Source: VRUE01 sp963840565 (lineage in GTDB: Bacteria > Actinomycetota > Thermoleophilia > Solirubrobacterales > 70-9). Taken from it: 64,000 nt of DNA. This document shows positions 24,029 through 32,353 of this stretch, piece by piece. The position numbers and the translations under genes were made by a program. The notes under the pieces are model-generated. The model saw only the letters and a program-made list of their open reading frames with translations. It ran no database searches and had not been told where the DNA came from. The stretch covers positions 682,001 through 746,000 of the forward strand of contig CAWIZH010000002.1 of assembly GCA_963840565.1 (NCBI GenBank). Direction: 5' to 3'. Within the stretch, counting starts at the first letter, position 1, and each line of letters opens with the position of its first letter.

Positions 24029-24925
24029 CTACGGGTTTTCTTCGTTGTTTTTGCGAACCGCGGCCGCCGAGGCCACGTTGATCGTGTTTTCGAGGATGGC
24101 GGTGTTGTGCCCAGCAGCCGCCGGCAGGCCGGCCGCCGCGTTGATGATCGGGTTGAGAATGAGTTCGACCAAGAAGCCGCCACAACCATGAACACCGGGC
24201 GCAGCCCAGGCGTTGTCGACCAATTTCGTTTCTCTGTCGACCAGGATGCGACCTTCTTCGAGGAATTCACCCGTACCCGACGAACCAGTGATCGGTTCGT
24301 TGGGCGCCGGCGGACTGGTTGTACCGGTGGTCAGCTGCCAGATGATCGGCGAGGAACTGGAGCCGACGTAGCAGCCGCTGCCCAGGAACGGGTTTTCGAG
24401 GTGGATCATGATCGGCATTTCAAGCGCAACGCCAAGGCGTCCCGCCAGGTGCGATTCACTGACCCGCACAGCGCTTGCGGGTTTTGCAAGTTCAAGTGTC
24501 GAGTTCAGGCCGGTGAGCCCGTTTTCGAAGGTCAGTTCGCAGGCAAAACGCAGGAACGGTTCGCTGATTTCTTTGCAGTTGACCAGCCCAGCCAGGCCAC
24601 CGGGGACCGGCTGCGGCGCTTTGGACAACGTCACGCCGTTACTGGCCGCAAAAAGGGGAGCGAAACTTTCCACAGGTTTACCGAGCCCACCCTGCAGAGT
24701 AACCGTGTTGACGATCGGCACTTTCTTAGAGCCGAGAATTACTTCACCGCCTTCGGTGAGTGAGTAAAGGCATTTTTTAACTTCGAGGTTGGAATACGGG
24801 CACTGTGCGAATTTGGTGTAGTTGCCCGTCAGTTTTGCCGTTGCGGTACCGGTGAATGCGAGTGCTGCAACGGCGATTACTGCCATTGCCGCACAGGCCG
24901 CCTTTGTTCTACGTCGTTGTTGCAT
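24029..24925 (-). CDS. Secreted protein family A, subtype I (cassette copy 1)
   Basis: A 298-residue exported protein of unknown function, one of four paralogues in the window. A signal peptide (AVIAVAALAFTGTATA) is followed by the family start KLTGNYTKFAQCPYSN. Conserved blocks follow: GGEVILGSKKVPI, VPGGLAGLVNC, HLENPFLGSGCYVGSSSSPI, LTTGTTSPPAPN, GHNTAIL. The C-terminus, RKNNEENP, is kept in all four. Subtype I carries the NCKEISEPFLRF segment with an extra cysteine pair. It is the last gene of copy 1, 51 bp after the collagen-like gene, and is followed by a strong terminator. No enzyme motif is visible; the regular beta pattern and cysteines suggest a structural extracellular domain. Confidence 0.7.
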   Translation of the reverse strand: MQQRRRTKAACAAMAVIAVAALAFTGTATAKLTGNYTKFAQCPYSNLEVKKCLYSLTEGGEVILGSKKVPIVNTVTLQGGLGKPVESFAPLFAASNGVTLSKAPQPVPGGLAGLVNCKEISEPFLRFACELTFENGLTGLNSTLELAKPASAVRVSESHLAGRLGVALEMPIMIHLENPFLGSGCYVGSSSSPIIWQLTTGTTSPPAPNEPITGSSGTGEFLEEGRILVDRETKLVDNAWAAPGVHGCGGFLVELILNPIINAAAGLPAAAGHNTAILENTINVASAAAVRKNNEENP

Positions 24926-24976
24926 TGAATTCTCCTGTTCTTGCTTGCTGGTTGAACTGCTCGATGAATCGGTCGC

Positions 24977-26206
24977 TCAGCCGCCGGTCGCCGCCCAGGT
25001 GCCTTCGGCGCGCGCCACGGGTTCGGTGACTTCGAACTTAATGAAGCCACCGACTTTGCCTATGCCTTTCGAGCCGCCATTGGGCTGTTTCAGTTCGAGA
25101 TAAACAGCGCCGACCGCCGTGCCTTGGTAGACGCAGATGTTGCCATTGGGAGCCGTGGGGTTGGCGATGTTGCCTTTACAGCCTTCTTCTCCCGGTTCTG
25201 CACCGTTGAAGTCGGTGAAGTTGGCTTCGGTCGAGTAGTGCCACTTCGCCGTCGCGGCCCCCTGGGTTCCGGTGAAGTTGGCCGCCGCTTTGATCGGCAG
25301 CGAGATCGGCACGCGGGCTTCCGGTGCGCCGACGGGGACTTCTTCGAATTTGGGCACGCCGGCTTCTTCGTATTCGGTCTTGATTTTCTGCGTGCCGCCG
25401 TTGAAGGACCAGTAGCCGGTCTCGGTGGCGCCCGTGGAGAGTTCGGTGCTGCCGCTGCTCCAGTAGGCGACCGTCACCGGGTCGCCCGCGGCGAAGGTGC
25501 CGTTGGCGGCGAGAGAGGTGACGGCGATGTTGTGGAAAGCACCTTCGTCGGTATTGGCGCCTGAGATCGTGAACTCCGCGAAGGTGCTAGGGACGCCGGC
25601 CTTGCGGATCAGCAGCGTGCCCTTGGTGCCCGGAGCGTTGAGCCAGGTCGTTATCACCGAAGCGAGGCCGCCGGCTTCGTCGTCGGCCTCGGAGATCGTG
25701 AGCACGGTTGCCGAGCCGGCGACGGCGTTGTTGAGCGCCAGCTTGCCGGAACCCGGGTCGGTCGAGGCCGTGCTCGAACTGAAGAGGTAGTTGAAGCCGG
25801 CCGCCTGGCCTTCTTCGCCTTCTTCGCCGTTGCAGACTTCGTTTTCTTCTCCGGAGCCTTCGACTTCATAGGTGATACCGCCGACCGGGCAGTTGGGCGG
25901 GGCGGCGTTGACCAGGACTACTGAGGCGCCGTCTTTGCCGTTAGTTCCGTTAGTCCCGTTAGTTCCGTTAGTTCCGTTAGTTCCTTTAGCTCCGGGACTA
26001 CCGGGAAGGCCCTGGGCACCAGGTTTGCCTTCCTGCGCAATCAGTTTCTTGACTTCCGCCTTCTGCTTGGAGCTCAGGCCCGCGTTGCCGCCCTTCTTGC
26101 TCGCGTGCGAGGCAGCATAGGCGCCGCCCAGCATGGCGAATACAAGTGCCACTATGGCCACGACAAGGCCCGCCGTGCCCGTCTGTCTATGTGCTCTCCT
26201 CAACAT
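24977..26206 (-). CDS. Exported collagen-like repeat protein (copy 1)
   Basis: A 409-residue protein with an N-terminal membrane or signal helix (AGLVVAIVALVFAMLGGAYA) and a short helical neck (SKQKAEVKKLIAQEG). A collagen-like Gly-X-Y stretch follows (about residues 65-100), including five TNG/NGT units. The remaining 300 residues are a beta-rich head with VLTISEADDEAGGL and PVTVAYWSSGSTEL segments. The neck could trimerise the collagen stalk. The ATG at 26204-26206 is preferred over the longer frame because GGGAGGAG lies 7 nt upstream. It shares head motifs with the protein at 51515 (ADPGSG.LALNNA, ADDE/ETDG, PVTVAYWS). Confidence 0.8.
   Translation of the reverse strand: MLRRAHRQTGTAGLVVAIVALVFAMLGGAYAASHASKKGGNAGLSSKQKAEVKKLIAQEGKPGAQGLPGSPGAKGTNGTNGTNGTNGTNGKDGASVVLVNAAPPNCPVGGITYEVEGSGEENEVCNGEEGEEGQAAGFNYLFSSSTASTDPGSGKLALNNAVAGSATVLTISEADDEAGGLASVITTWLNAPGTKGTLLIRKAGVPSTFAEFTISGANTDEGAFHNIAVTSLAANGTFAAGDPVTVAYWSSGSTELSTGATETGYWSFNGGTQKIKTEYEEAGVPKFEEVPVGAPEARVPISLPIKAAANFTGTQGAATAKWHYSTEANFTDFNGAEPGEEGCKGNIANPTAPNGNICVYQGTAVGAVYLELKQPNGGSKGIGKVGGFIKFEVTEPVARAEGTWAATGG
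25938..25982 (-). repeat. Five tandem 9-bp units encoding collagen-like TNG repeats
   Basis: The plus-strand unit CCGTTAGTT occurs five times in tandem with one base change (25955). It encodes repeated Thr-Asn-Gly. The near-identical units suggest recent slippage expansion, so copy number may vary between strains. Confidence 0.8.
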
Positions 26207-26258
26207 CTTGGTACTCCTCCCTGGTTTGTGTGCAAAGTCTCCGCTGCGGAGACCGAGG

Positions 26259-26290
26259 CCGCGAGCGCCGGACCCACCCAGCGCTCGCGG
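26259..26290 (-). terminator. Hairpin between secreted protein B and the collagen-like gene
   Basis: Perfect 10-bp arms CCGCGAGCGC (26259-26268) and GCGCTCGCGG (26281-26290) with a 12-nt loop. There is no U-tract. It lies just after the stop of gene B and may reduce readthrough. Confidence 0.5.
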
Positions 26291-26305
26291 TCTTCGCAAT
26301 CGGCG

Positions 26306-26926
26306 CTAAGAGACGCTGATCGGTTGGTCCCTGTGCAATTGGAACGCTTCGGTCGGAAACACCCCGAACCATTCGATCGGGGTGCCGGAAGCGCTCAGCG
26401 AAGTTCCCGACGCTTTCAGCGTCGAGGCATTGAACGTAGCGCTTTCGGTTGTGTTGGAGATCGAACCTCCGGCGGAGCCCGTCACGTTGACGAGAGTTTC
26501 CGCCAAAACGCATTCTTCGCCTTCGTAGTAGATCCCGACTTTGACCCCTTCGATGACGATGTAGGGAGTAGAGGAGAACGTCGCCAGGTGCGATGACCAC
26601 GGCAGACCTTCTGCATTGATCGATTCGACGTAGCAGGCGCTCGAGTTGGTGTAGCAGTTGAAAAGCGGGACTTCGGTGAGACTTCCCTGTCCGGTGCCCC
26701 CGCTATTTGAGACCGAGAGTTCGTAGAGGAAATTTTCACACGATGTGGTCAGCCCCGGCACAGTCATGCCGCTTTTTTCGGCACCGCCGAGAATCGTTTC
26801 TTTGCCTTCAAGCGCTTTGCCTTCGAAGTGCCAAGCCGGCGCGGCGCTGGCGGAGGCCGTAAAGGCGACTCCAACCAGAAGCGCCACGAGCGCAGTCAAG
26901 CCGAAGACGTTTCTTGCCTTTCTCAT
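26306..26926 (-). CDS. Secreted protein family B (copy 1)
   Basis: A 206-residue exported protein of unknown function. After a signal peptide (ALVALLVGVAFTASASA) come APAWHFEGKALEGKETILGGA and MTVPGLTTSCENFLYEL. GGTGQGSL, LPWSSHLATF, YIVIEGVKVGIYYEGEEC and a C-terminal FPTEAFQLHRDQPIS follow. All of these recur in the copy-2 paralogue. Four or more conserved cysteines suggest disulfides. Three ATGs occur in a row after AAGGAG; the third (26924-26926) gives a 9-nt spacing and the same length as the paralogue, so it is preferred over 26935. It lies between A-II and the collagen-like gene. Confidence 0.68.
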   Translation of the reverse strand: MRKARNVFGLTALVALLVGVAFTASASAAPAWHFEGKALEGKETILGGAEKSGMTVPGLTTSCENFLYELSVSNSGGTGQGSLTEVPLFNCYTNSSACYVESINAEGLPWSSHLATFSSTPYIVIEGVKVGIYYEGEECVLAETLVNVTGSAGGSISNTTESATFNASTLKASGTSLSASGTPIEWFGVFPTEAFQLHRDQPISVS

Positions 26927-26953
26927 CTTCATCATCTCCTTGTCTGCATCCGC

Positions 26954-27841
26954 CTAGGGATTTTCTTCGTTATTTTTTTTGACCGCGGCCGAGGAGGCGA
27001 CGTTCAACGTGTTGTTGAGGATCGCCGTGTTGTGGCCGGCGGTTGTCGTGCCGACCTGACCGACGACGATCGGGTTGACGAGGAAGGCGATGATGCCGCC
27101 GCAGCCGGTGGCCGCAGGGGCCGACCATGCGTTGTCGACGAGTTTCACGCCTTTGTCAACCAGGATGCGGCCTTCTTCGAGGAATTCGCCCGTGCCCGAG
27201 GAGCCTTCGATCGAAGTGTTGGGCGCCGACGGGCTGGTTTTGCCGGTGGTCAGTTTCCACACGACCGGCGAGGAGCTCGAGCCGACGTAGCAGTTGTTGC
27301 CCAGGAACGGGTTTTCGAGGTGGATCTTGACCGGCAGTTCGAGCGCCACGCCGAGTCTTTCGGCCAGGTGTTTTTCGCTGACCTTGATTTCGGTCGCGGG
27401 CTTTGCCAGTTCGAGGGTCGAGTTGAGGCCGGTCAGTTTGTTTTCAAAGAAGAATTTGATCAGCTTTTTGACCAGCCAATTCTGTTTTTCTTCGGGCACG
27501 ATGCCGAGCAGCCCGCCGGGAACGTTTTGGGGGGCTTTCGATAGCGAGATGCCGTTGGTCGCAGCGAAGAAGGACGAGAAGCCTTCGGCGTTGGGTTTGC
27601 CGATGCCGCCCTGCACCACGACCTGTTTTTCGATCGGCACTTTCTTGGCGCCGAGGATCACTTCGCCCGATTCGGTCACCGCATCGATGCATTTCTTGAC
27701 TTCGGTGTTGGTGAAGGGGCACTGTTCGAATTTGGTGTAGTTGCCGACCAGTTTCGCCTGGGCGACCCCGGCCAGGCCGAGCGCGGCGAGTGCCAGCGCC
27801 AAAAGCGCCGTGCACACCACTCTCATTCTGTGCTTTTGCAT
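26954..27841 (-). CDS. Secreted protein family A, subtype II (cassette copy 1)
   Basis: A 295-residue exported paralogue of the family A proteins. A signal peptide (LLALALAALGLAGVAQA) precedes KLVGNYTKFEQCPFTN, then the conserved SGEVILGAKKVPI, PGGLLGIV, HLENPFLGNNCYVGSSSSP, GCGGI and GHNTAIL blocks and the NNEENP end. Subtype II differs from subtype I by an EEKQNWLVKKLIKFFFENK segment without cysteines. It is preceded by AAGACAGGAGAA as Shine-Dalgarno and, a little upstream, by a 12-mer also found at three other places. It lies 64 bp after gene C. Role unknown, presumably structural and extracellular. Confidence 0.7.
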   Translation of the reverse strand: MQKHRMRVVCTALLALALAALGLAGVAQAKLVGNYTKFEQCPFTNTEVKKCIDAVTESGEVILGAKKVPIEKQVVVQGGIGKPNAEGFSSFFAATNGISLSKAPQNVPGGLLGIVPEEKQNWLVKKLIKFFFENKLTGLNSTLELAKPATEIKVSEKHLAERLGVALELPVKIHLENPFLGNNCYVGSSSSPVVWKLTTGKTSPSAPNTSIEGSSGTGEFLEEGRILVDKGVKLVDNAWSAPAATGCGGIIAFLVNPIVVGQVGTTTAGHNTAILNNTLNVASSAAVKKNNEENP

Positions 27842-27905
27842 GACTTCTCCTGTCTTTTTGCTCGATGGACTGGGTAGCTGTGCTGCTGGGGAAGCTCGAT
27901 CTAGA

Positions 27906-30900
27906 TCAGCCGCCGTGGCGAGGGCCTTTGCTCTTCTTGGCCTTGGGGCAGGAGACCTTGAGCAGCGGCTGGGTGTCGTGGGCCTTGCCGTTTTGGCCGT
28001 CCAGCTTCAGCGTGGCGCGGTGGGGCGCCGCGCAGAGGTTGGTGGAGTTCTGAAAGAGACCCTTCTTGGCGCCTTGCATGGTCACGGTCGCCTTGGTGAC
28101 CGGGGCGTCGGGGACGGCTGCGAAGATCGTGCGCACTCCTCCGTTGACGGAGTCCACGCGCCCATCGAGGTCGATCTCGACGGGCTCTGAGGGCGGGCCG
28201 TGCAGGGCGGCTACCAGGTCGGGCAGCTCATGCGAGGAGGAGCGCAGGTAGACGGGGCCTTCCAGGGGGCTGTCCAGCAACGGCGTGATCGCCTTGATGT
28301 GGCCGTAGACCGAGCCCGCGGGACAGGCTTTGGCGGCGAACTGCACGCGGGTGCAGATCGTGCGGAAGTGGGCCTGGTCGATGAACTCCGAGCGCGGCAG
28401 GGCGAAGGAGATCCGCGCCGTGTTGGCTTCGCCCGGCTTGGCAGTGAAGATCGCTCTGAGGCTGGGGTGTCCGCCGCGGTGGGTGGGGCCGAAGAGGCGG
28501 GTGCTGAGCTTCGGCTTGTACGGGAGGGATTTGCAGCCGCCGGCCTGGAAGCGCTCTGAGAGCGCCGCGATGGAGCCGAGCGCGGAGGTGAGCTCGCCGG
28601 CGAAGCTCTCTTCATCGCAAGAGGTCGGGTTGAGCGAGAAGCTCGGGCGATCGACCTGCATCGACACCTGGCGCAGGTCGAGCGGCACGCCGTCGATCAG
28701 CTGCGGGACCGGATCTGAGACCGCGCGCACGCGGGCGGTTTCGGGGTCCAGATAGAGCGCCACGCGGGTGACCACCGTGCCCAGATCGAAGGGCCCGGCC
28801 ACCGCGGGGGCGATGATCGCGGCCGACAGCGGGGCGTCTTTGTGGGGGCCGGCTAGGTAGACCTCGCCGGTGGCGTGGAACGGGTTGGGGCCGGCGCCTG
28901 CGGCGACGTCGACGCTGCCGATCTGCGAGGCGGCCGGGCAGCTGGGATCGGCGATCTCCGCCGCGCCGCGGTTTGGCACTTCGCGCGAGCGCGCCTTGGC
29001 GATCTCGGCCTCAGAGCACTGAGCCACCCCGGCCAGCTTCGCGGTCAGCCCCGCCGGCAGGGTCGCTTGGACTTTGGCGAAGCGCTGGGAGCCGTCTTCG
29101 CGAGCCAGGTGAAAGAGCAGCGGGCTGTATTTGCCAGCCTGGGGGGAGATCGTGCCGGCTTTGAAGGACGGCGCGTTTGGCATCTGGGCCTCGCTTGTCG
29201 GGCAGGGCCCCCCGCCCGGTTCGGAGGTGGGCGTGAAGGCGTCATCGGGGTGGGCGATCTGGCCTTCGGTGGAGCTCCAGCTCCAGGGCACCAGGTCGGT
29301 GGCGGTCTGGGCTTCGGTGCAGGTCGGCGGGCTGACGAAGGCGCCGCGATCGCCGCCGAAGACGCTCACGTGGACGTCTTCGATCGGCAGCTCGGGGCTT
29401 TGGGGGACGCGCACGGTGAGCCGGCCGGTGGCGGGGTCGAGCTGGCCTTCGCCGGCTAGCTTGGCGACGATCCCCGTCTTTTCGTCTTCAATTGAGAAGT
29501 AGGCGGCGATCAGTGAGCCGAAGGGGTTGGCGAAGGGCTTTGCCAAATACACCGAGCCGCTCAAGGGCCGGGGGATCGCCCTGCCGGTTTCGGGGTCGCG
29601 TTTGGGTTCGTGGGTGGCTTCGTCGTATTGGGCAAGTAGCGGCGAAGCGGCCGAGACGGTGGCGATCTTGGCCGCCGCGGGGCAGCTCTGTGGGGCCCCG
29701 GAGAAGCGAAGCTCGCCTTCGGGGCCTTCGCCTTCGAAGCCGATCCGGCTCTCTTCACAGGCCTCGAGGCCGCTCGCCTGGGCGGGGTTGACCGCAAGCC
29801 CCGCCGGGAAGGAGACGGTTGTGTCTTTGACGTTTGCGGTGGCGGGGGCGGCGAGGGGGTCTGCTTCGGGGCCTTGCTGGGGTTGGTGCAGGTCGAAGTC
29901 GAGGCCGGCGGGACTATCGGTCACGCTCGTGCTCGGGCGGGCTTCGATCGTCGGTTCGTATTCAAGCGCGCCGCAGTCTTCGATCGAGGTGGGCGCGCCC
30001 TGCAGGTCGGCGCCTTCGTAGGAGCTTTCGTGGGGCACGGCGGGGTGCTCCCAGCTCTCGGCGAGGGCTTTGAAGAGGAGCGGTTTGCCCGGGCAGTCAC
30101 CGGGCATCGTCAGGAAAGGGGTTTCCTGGTTTTTTACCAAGCACGGCTCGGGTTCTTTGGTTGCGGGGTTGATGCGAGCGCCGCCGCTACGACAGGCGCC
30201 GCGGATGCGGTCGTGGGCTTTGCCGGAGGGATCGCCCCAGATCTGAGCCTGAACGTTGAAGATCGGGTGATCGCCAAGGGCGAGGATGTCGTCGGAGGTG
30301 GCGTAGGCGCCGTAGTCCTCGCCCGTCCTGACGTGGGCGAGCAGGTGGACGAAGATGCCGACGTTGGCGGCGTTGAAGCCCAAGGCGGCGACCGAGCCAG
30401 GTGGCGCAACCATGTTGTAGAGGGCGTCTACGGCTATGCCGCTGACGCCGGGGGTGAGCTCGGTCGTGACCGAGACGATGCCGACCTGGGTGCCTTCCGG
30501 GCAGTTTTCGCTGGTCAGCTCGGCCTCGGTGCAAAGCGCCGAGGTCGCGGCGGGGTCTCCGAGCAGGCCGCGGGGCAGATCGACGCGCAGATCGTGCGGG
30601 TGTTCGGTGCCGACCAGTTCGTTGCCCTGGCGCTTGGTGGGGAAGCCGAGGCCGACGGTCATCTGGTAGGGGTGGGAGCCGGCGAGCAGTGCCGGCGAGC
30701 CTTCGTCTCGGTTGGCGGGGGCGGTGAGCCCTTCGAAGAAGCCGAAGGGGACCGCTTCGGTGCCGATCGGGGTGATCGCCGCCGCCGTGGCGCCCTGCCC
30801 GGCGGCGCCGCCGAGAACGGCGGCTTGGGCTTCGAGGGCGCCCGAGGCGGCGCTGACGTGAACTCCGATGGTGACCCTCACCGCCTGGCTTGGGCCGAGG

Positions 30901-31250
30901 GCTTCTTCTGCCCCGCCCGCAGTGGTGCATTTGACCAGTTGCCCGGCAGCTTCGATTTTGCATTCTGGGCTTTTTTTGGCCAGCGGGTCCTGGTTTCCCG
31001 CCGCGGCTTCGGTCGCGGCGATCCCGCCGGGCAGATCGGCGCTCACTTCGAAGGGGCCGACGGTCGGCGCGCCTCCGACGTTGGTCGCGACCAGCAGGTA
31101 CTGGGCGTCGGCCCCGGGGGCGAAGTTAGAGGGCATCGGCGTCAGCGCCAGCTTCCAGGCCGCGCTGGGTGCCGCGGCGGCGCTGCTTGGGGTCGCCAGG
31201 GCGAGGGCGAGGGCCGCCGCGGCGAGGGCAAGGTGGGTGCGGCGCCTCAT
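27906..31250 (-). CDS. Large secreted protein C1 with DUF11/CARDB-like start and basic tail
   Basis: A 1,114-residue exported protein. The signal peptide (LALAAAALALALATPSSA) is followed by a CARDB/DUF11-like beta domain (YLLVATNVGGAPTVGPFEVS). Long repeats of beta-sandwich character follow, including the marker LDFDLHQPQQGPEADPLA and VSFPAGLAVNPAQASGLEAC. The C-terminal 190 residues (from RLFGPTHRGGHPSLRA) are almost identical to C2, while the middle is more diverged. The last residues are basic (CPKAKKSKGPRHGG). The ATG at 31248-31250 overlaps the stop of the upstream D fragment (ATGA). The longer frame upstream is a shadow. Tight coupling to D suggests the two proteins act together at the cell surface. 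Confidence 0.75.
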   Translation of the reverse strand: MRRRTHLALAAAALALALATPSSAAAAPSAAWKLALTPMPSNFAPGADAQYLLVATNVGGAPTVGPFEVSADLPGGIAATEAAAGNQDPLAKKSPECKIEAAGQLVKCTTAGGAEEALGPSQAVRVTIGVHVSAASGALEAQAAVLGGAAGQGATAAAITPIGTEAVPFGFFEGLTAPANRDEGSPALLAGSHPYQMTVGLGFPTKRQGNELVGTEHPHDLRVDLPRGLLGDPAATSALCTEAELTSENCPEGTQVGIVSVTTELTPGVSGIAVDALYNMVAPPGSVAALGFNAANVGIFVHLLAHVRTGEDYGAYATSDDILALGDHPIFNVQAQIWGDPSGKAHDRIRGACRSGGARINPATKEPEPCLVKNQETPFLTMPGDCPGKPLLFKALAESWEHPAVPHESSYEGADLQGAPTSIEDCGALEYEPTIEARPSTSVTDSPAGLDFDLHQPQQGPEADPLAAPATANVKDTTVSFPAGLAVNPAQASGLEACEESRIGFEGEGPEGELRFSGAPQSCPAAAKIATVSAASPLLAQYDEATHEPKRDPETGRAIPRPLSGSVYLAKPFANPFGSLIAAYFSIEDEKTGIVAKLAGEGQLDPATGRLTVRVPQSPELPIEDVHVSVFGGDRGAFVSPPTCTEAQTATDLVPWSWSSTEGQIAHPDDAFTPTSEPGGGPCPTSEAQMPNAPSFKAGTISPQAGKYSPLLFHLAREDGSQRFAKVQATLPAGLTAKLAGVAQCSEAEIAKARSREVPNRGAAEIADPSCPAASQIGSVDVAAGAGPNPFHATGEVYLAGPHKDAPLSAAIIAPAVAGPFDLGTVVTRVALYLDPETARVRAVSDPVPQLIDGVPLDLRQVSMQVDRPSFSLNPTSCDEESFAGELTSALGSIAALSERFQAGGCKSLPYKPKLSTRLFGPTHRGGHPSLRAIFTAKPGEANTARISFALPRSEFIDQAHFRTICTRVQFAAKACPAGSVYGHIKAITPLLDSPLEGPVYLRSSSHELPDLVAALHGPPSEPVEIDLDGRVDSVNGGVRTIFAAVPDAPVTKATVTMQGAKKGLFQNSTNLCAAPHRATLKLDGQNGKAHDTQPLLKVSCPKAKKSKGPRHGG

Positions 31251-32353
31251 CGGCCTGCCCCCCGCTTGGCGTGAGCCCGGTGCTTCTTCGTGCCTTGATG
31301 GTGATGTTTTTTGCCCTGCTTTTTGGCTTTGGCGTGTTTGGGCTTGGGGTCGGGCGGGCCCGAGAAGGCGGCGCTGCCGGGCGATTCTTTGGTCGGCCGG
31401 GGCGGTACGGGCGGGCGGCATGCTTCGGCCGATTCGCAGGGCGGCGGGGGCGGTGGCGAGTTCTGGGAGCCGATGCCGCCGCTCACGCGGGCGTCGTAGA
31501 CGTCGAGCAGTTCGTCTTTGTCTTGGCCGACCAAGCCTTCGCGGCTGAAGAAGAAGACGTCTTTGCCCGTGGCCGAGGCGTCGCCCATCTGCGAGGGCCA
31601 ATCGCTTTTGCCGCCCGAGATCAGGTAGAGACAGCCTTCGTTTAGCGGGCTGTAGGCGGGGCCGACTTCTTTGCAGCCGCCTTCTTCTGGGGCCTCCCAC
31701 TCATAGACGTCAAGACAGGCGACGAGGCCCTTTTTGGCCTGCAGTTCCGAGCCGACCGCCGGGCAGCCTCCCTCGCCGTTGGTGTCGCGCGCCGAGAGCG
31801 CCTCGGGGGTCTCGAAGAAGACCCGCCGCCCGTCTTCGGAGAGGTTTCGCGAGGCCGTCGCCGAGCTGAACGAGGCGCGCAGGACCGATGGCTGGATCGA
31901 GCCCAGCGAGGGTTTGCCGGTGGGCGCCAGCCCCCTCGGGTCGCACGACACGCACGTGATCCCCTGCCCCACCCGGTAGAGGTAGAGCTCGGGTCGCCCT
32001 TCGTTTTGGTAAGGGGTCAGACCTTCTTCGTGGGAGCGGAAGAGGAGTGTCTGCCCGTCGGCGCTGACCTGGGCAGACTTCTGTTCGTTCACCGCTTTGC
32101 TCGTCATCGTCGGCAGCCAGTCGCCCTGGTCGGAGATGCCCCTTTCCCCGCCCGCGTCAAGGCGCGCGACGAAACCGGTCGTCCCCGCCGGCCCCCCGCC
32201 CGCTTCCCACGCATACAGGTTGCACTGGCCGCTGCCGAAGGCTCCGAAGCCCCCGCAGTCCCCCGCTTCGCTCGCTCCAGTTCCCGCCAGCGCTGCGTTG
32301 GCGACGAAGTAAAGCCGCGTCCCGTCTTCGGCAATCCCCGCGACGCCCTTCAC
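31247..32353 (-). CDS. C-terminal part of frameshifted propeller protein D1
   Basis: 368 residues that correspond to the C-terminal third of the intact paralogue D2 (46020-49529). They share the landmarks FVARLDA, QTLLFRSHEE, PELYLYR.G, SRNLSEDGRRVFFETPE, VYEWEAP, CLYLISGGKSD, DVFFFSREGLVGQD and DVYDARV.GG. The end is Lys/His/Arg-rich. The frame opens with GTG overlapping the stop of the upstream part (GTGA), so reinitiation is possible. Homology extends upstream of this GTG in the same frame to about 32400 (LTDLSADSAVPNGAEV), showing that the true break is near a C6 tract at 32402-32407. Either a natural frameshift, a phase-variable tract or a sequencing error. Confidence 0.7.
   Translation of the reverse strand: MKGVAGIAEDGTRLYFVANAALAGTGASEAGDCGGFGAFGSGQCNLYAWEAGGGPAGTTGFVARLDAGGERGISDQGDWLPTMTSKAVNEQKSAQVSADGQTLLFRSHEEGLTPYQNEGRPELYLYRVGQGITCVSCDPRGLAPTGKPSLGSIQPSVLRASFSSATASRNLSEDGRRVFFETPEALSARDTNGEGGCPAVGSELQAKKGLVACLDVYEWEAPEEGGCKEVGPAYSPLNEGCLYLISGGKSDWPSQMGDASATGKDVFFFSREGLVGQDKDELLDVYDARVSGGIGSQNSPPPPPPCESAEACRPPVPPRPTKESPGSAAFSGPPDPKPKHAKAKKQGKKHHHQGTKKHRAHAKRGAGR

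Noticed and set aside
25938..25982. CRISPR-like repeat array
   Set aside because: Units are 9 bp, directly adjacent and in frame with collagen-like Gly-X-Y coding; there are no spacers and no cas genes.
31251..31700. N-terminal extension of the C1 frame
   Set aside because: It overlaps the D fragment in another frame and lacks a signal peptide; the ATG at 31250 is followed by a clear signal and overlaps the upstream stop as in copy 2.
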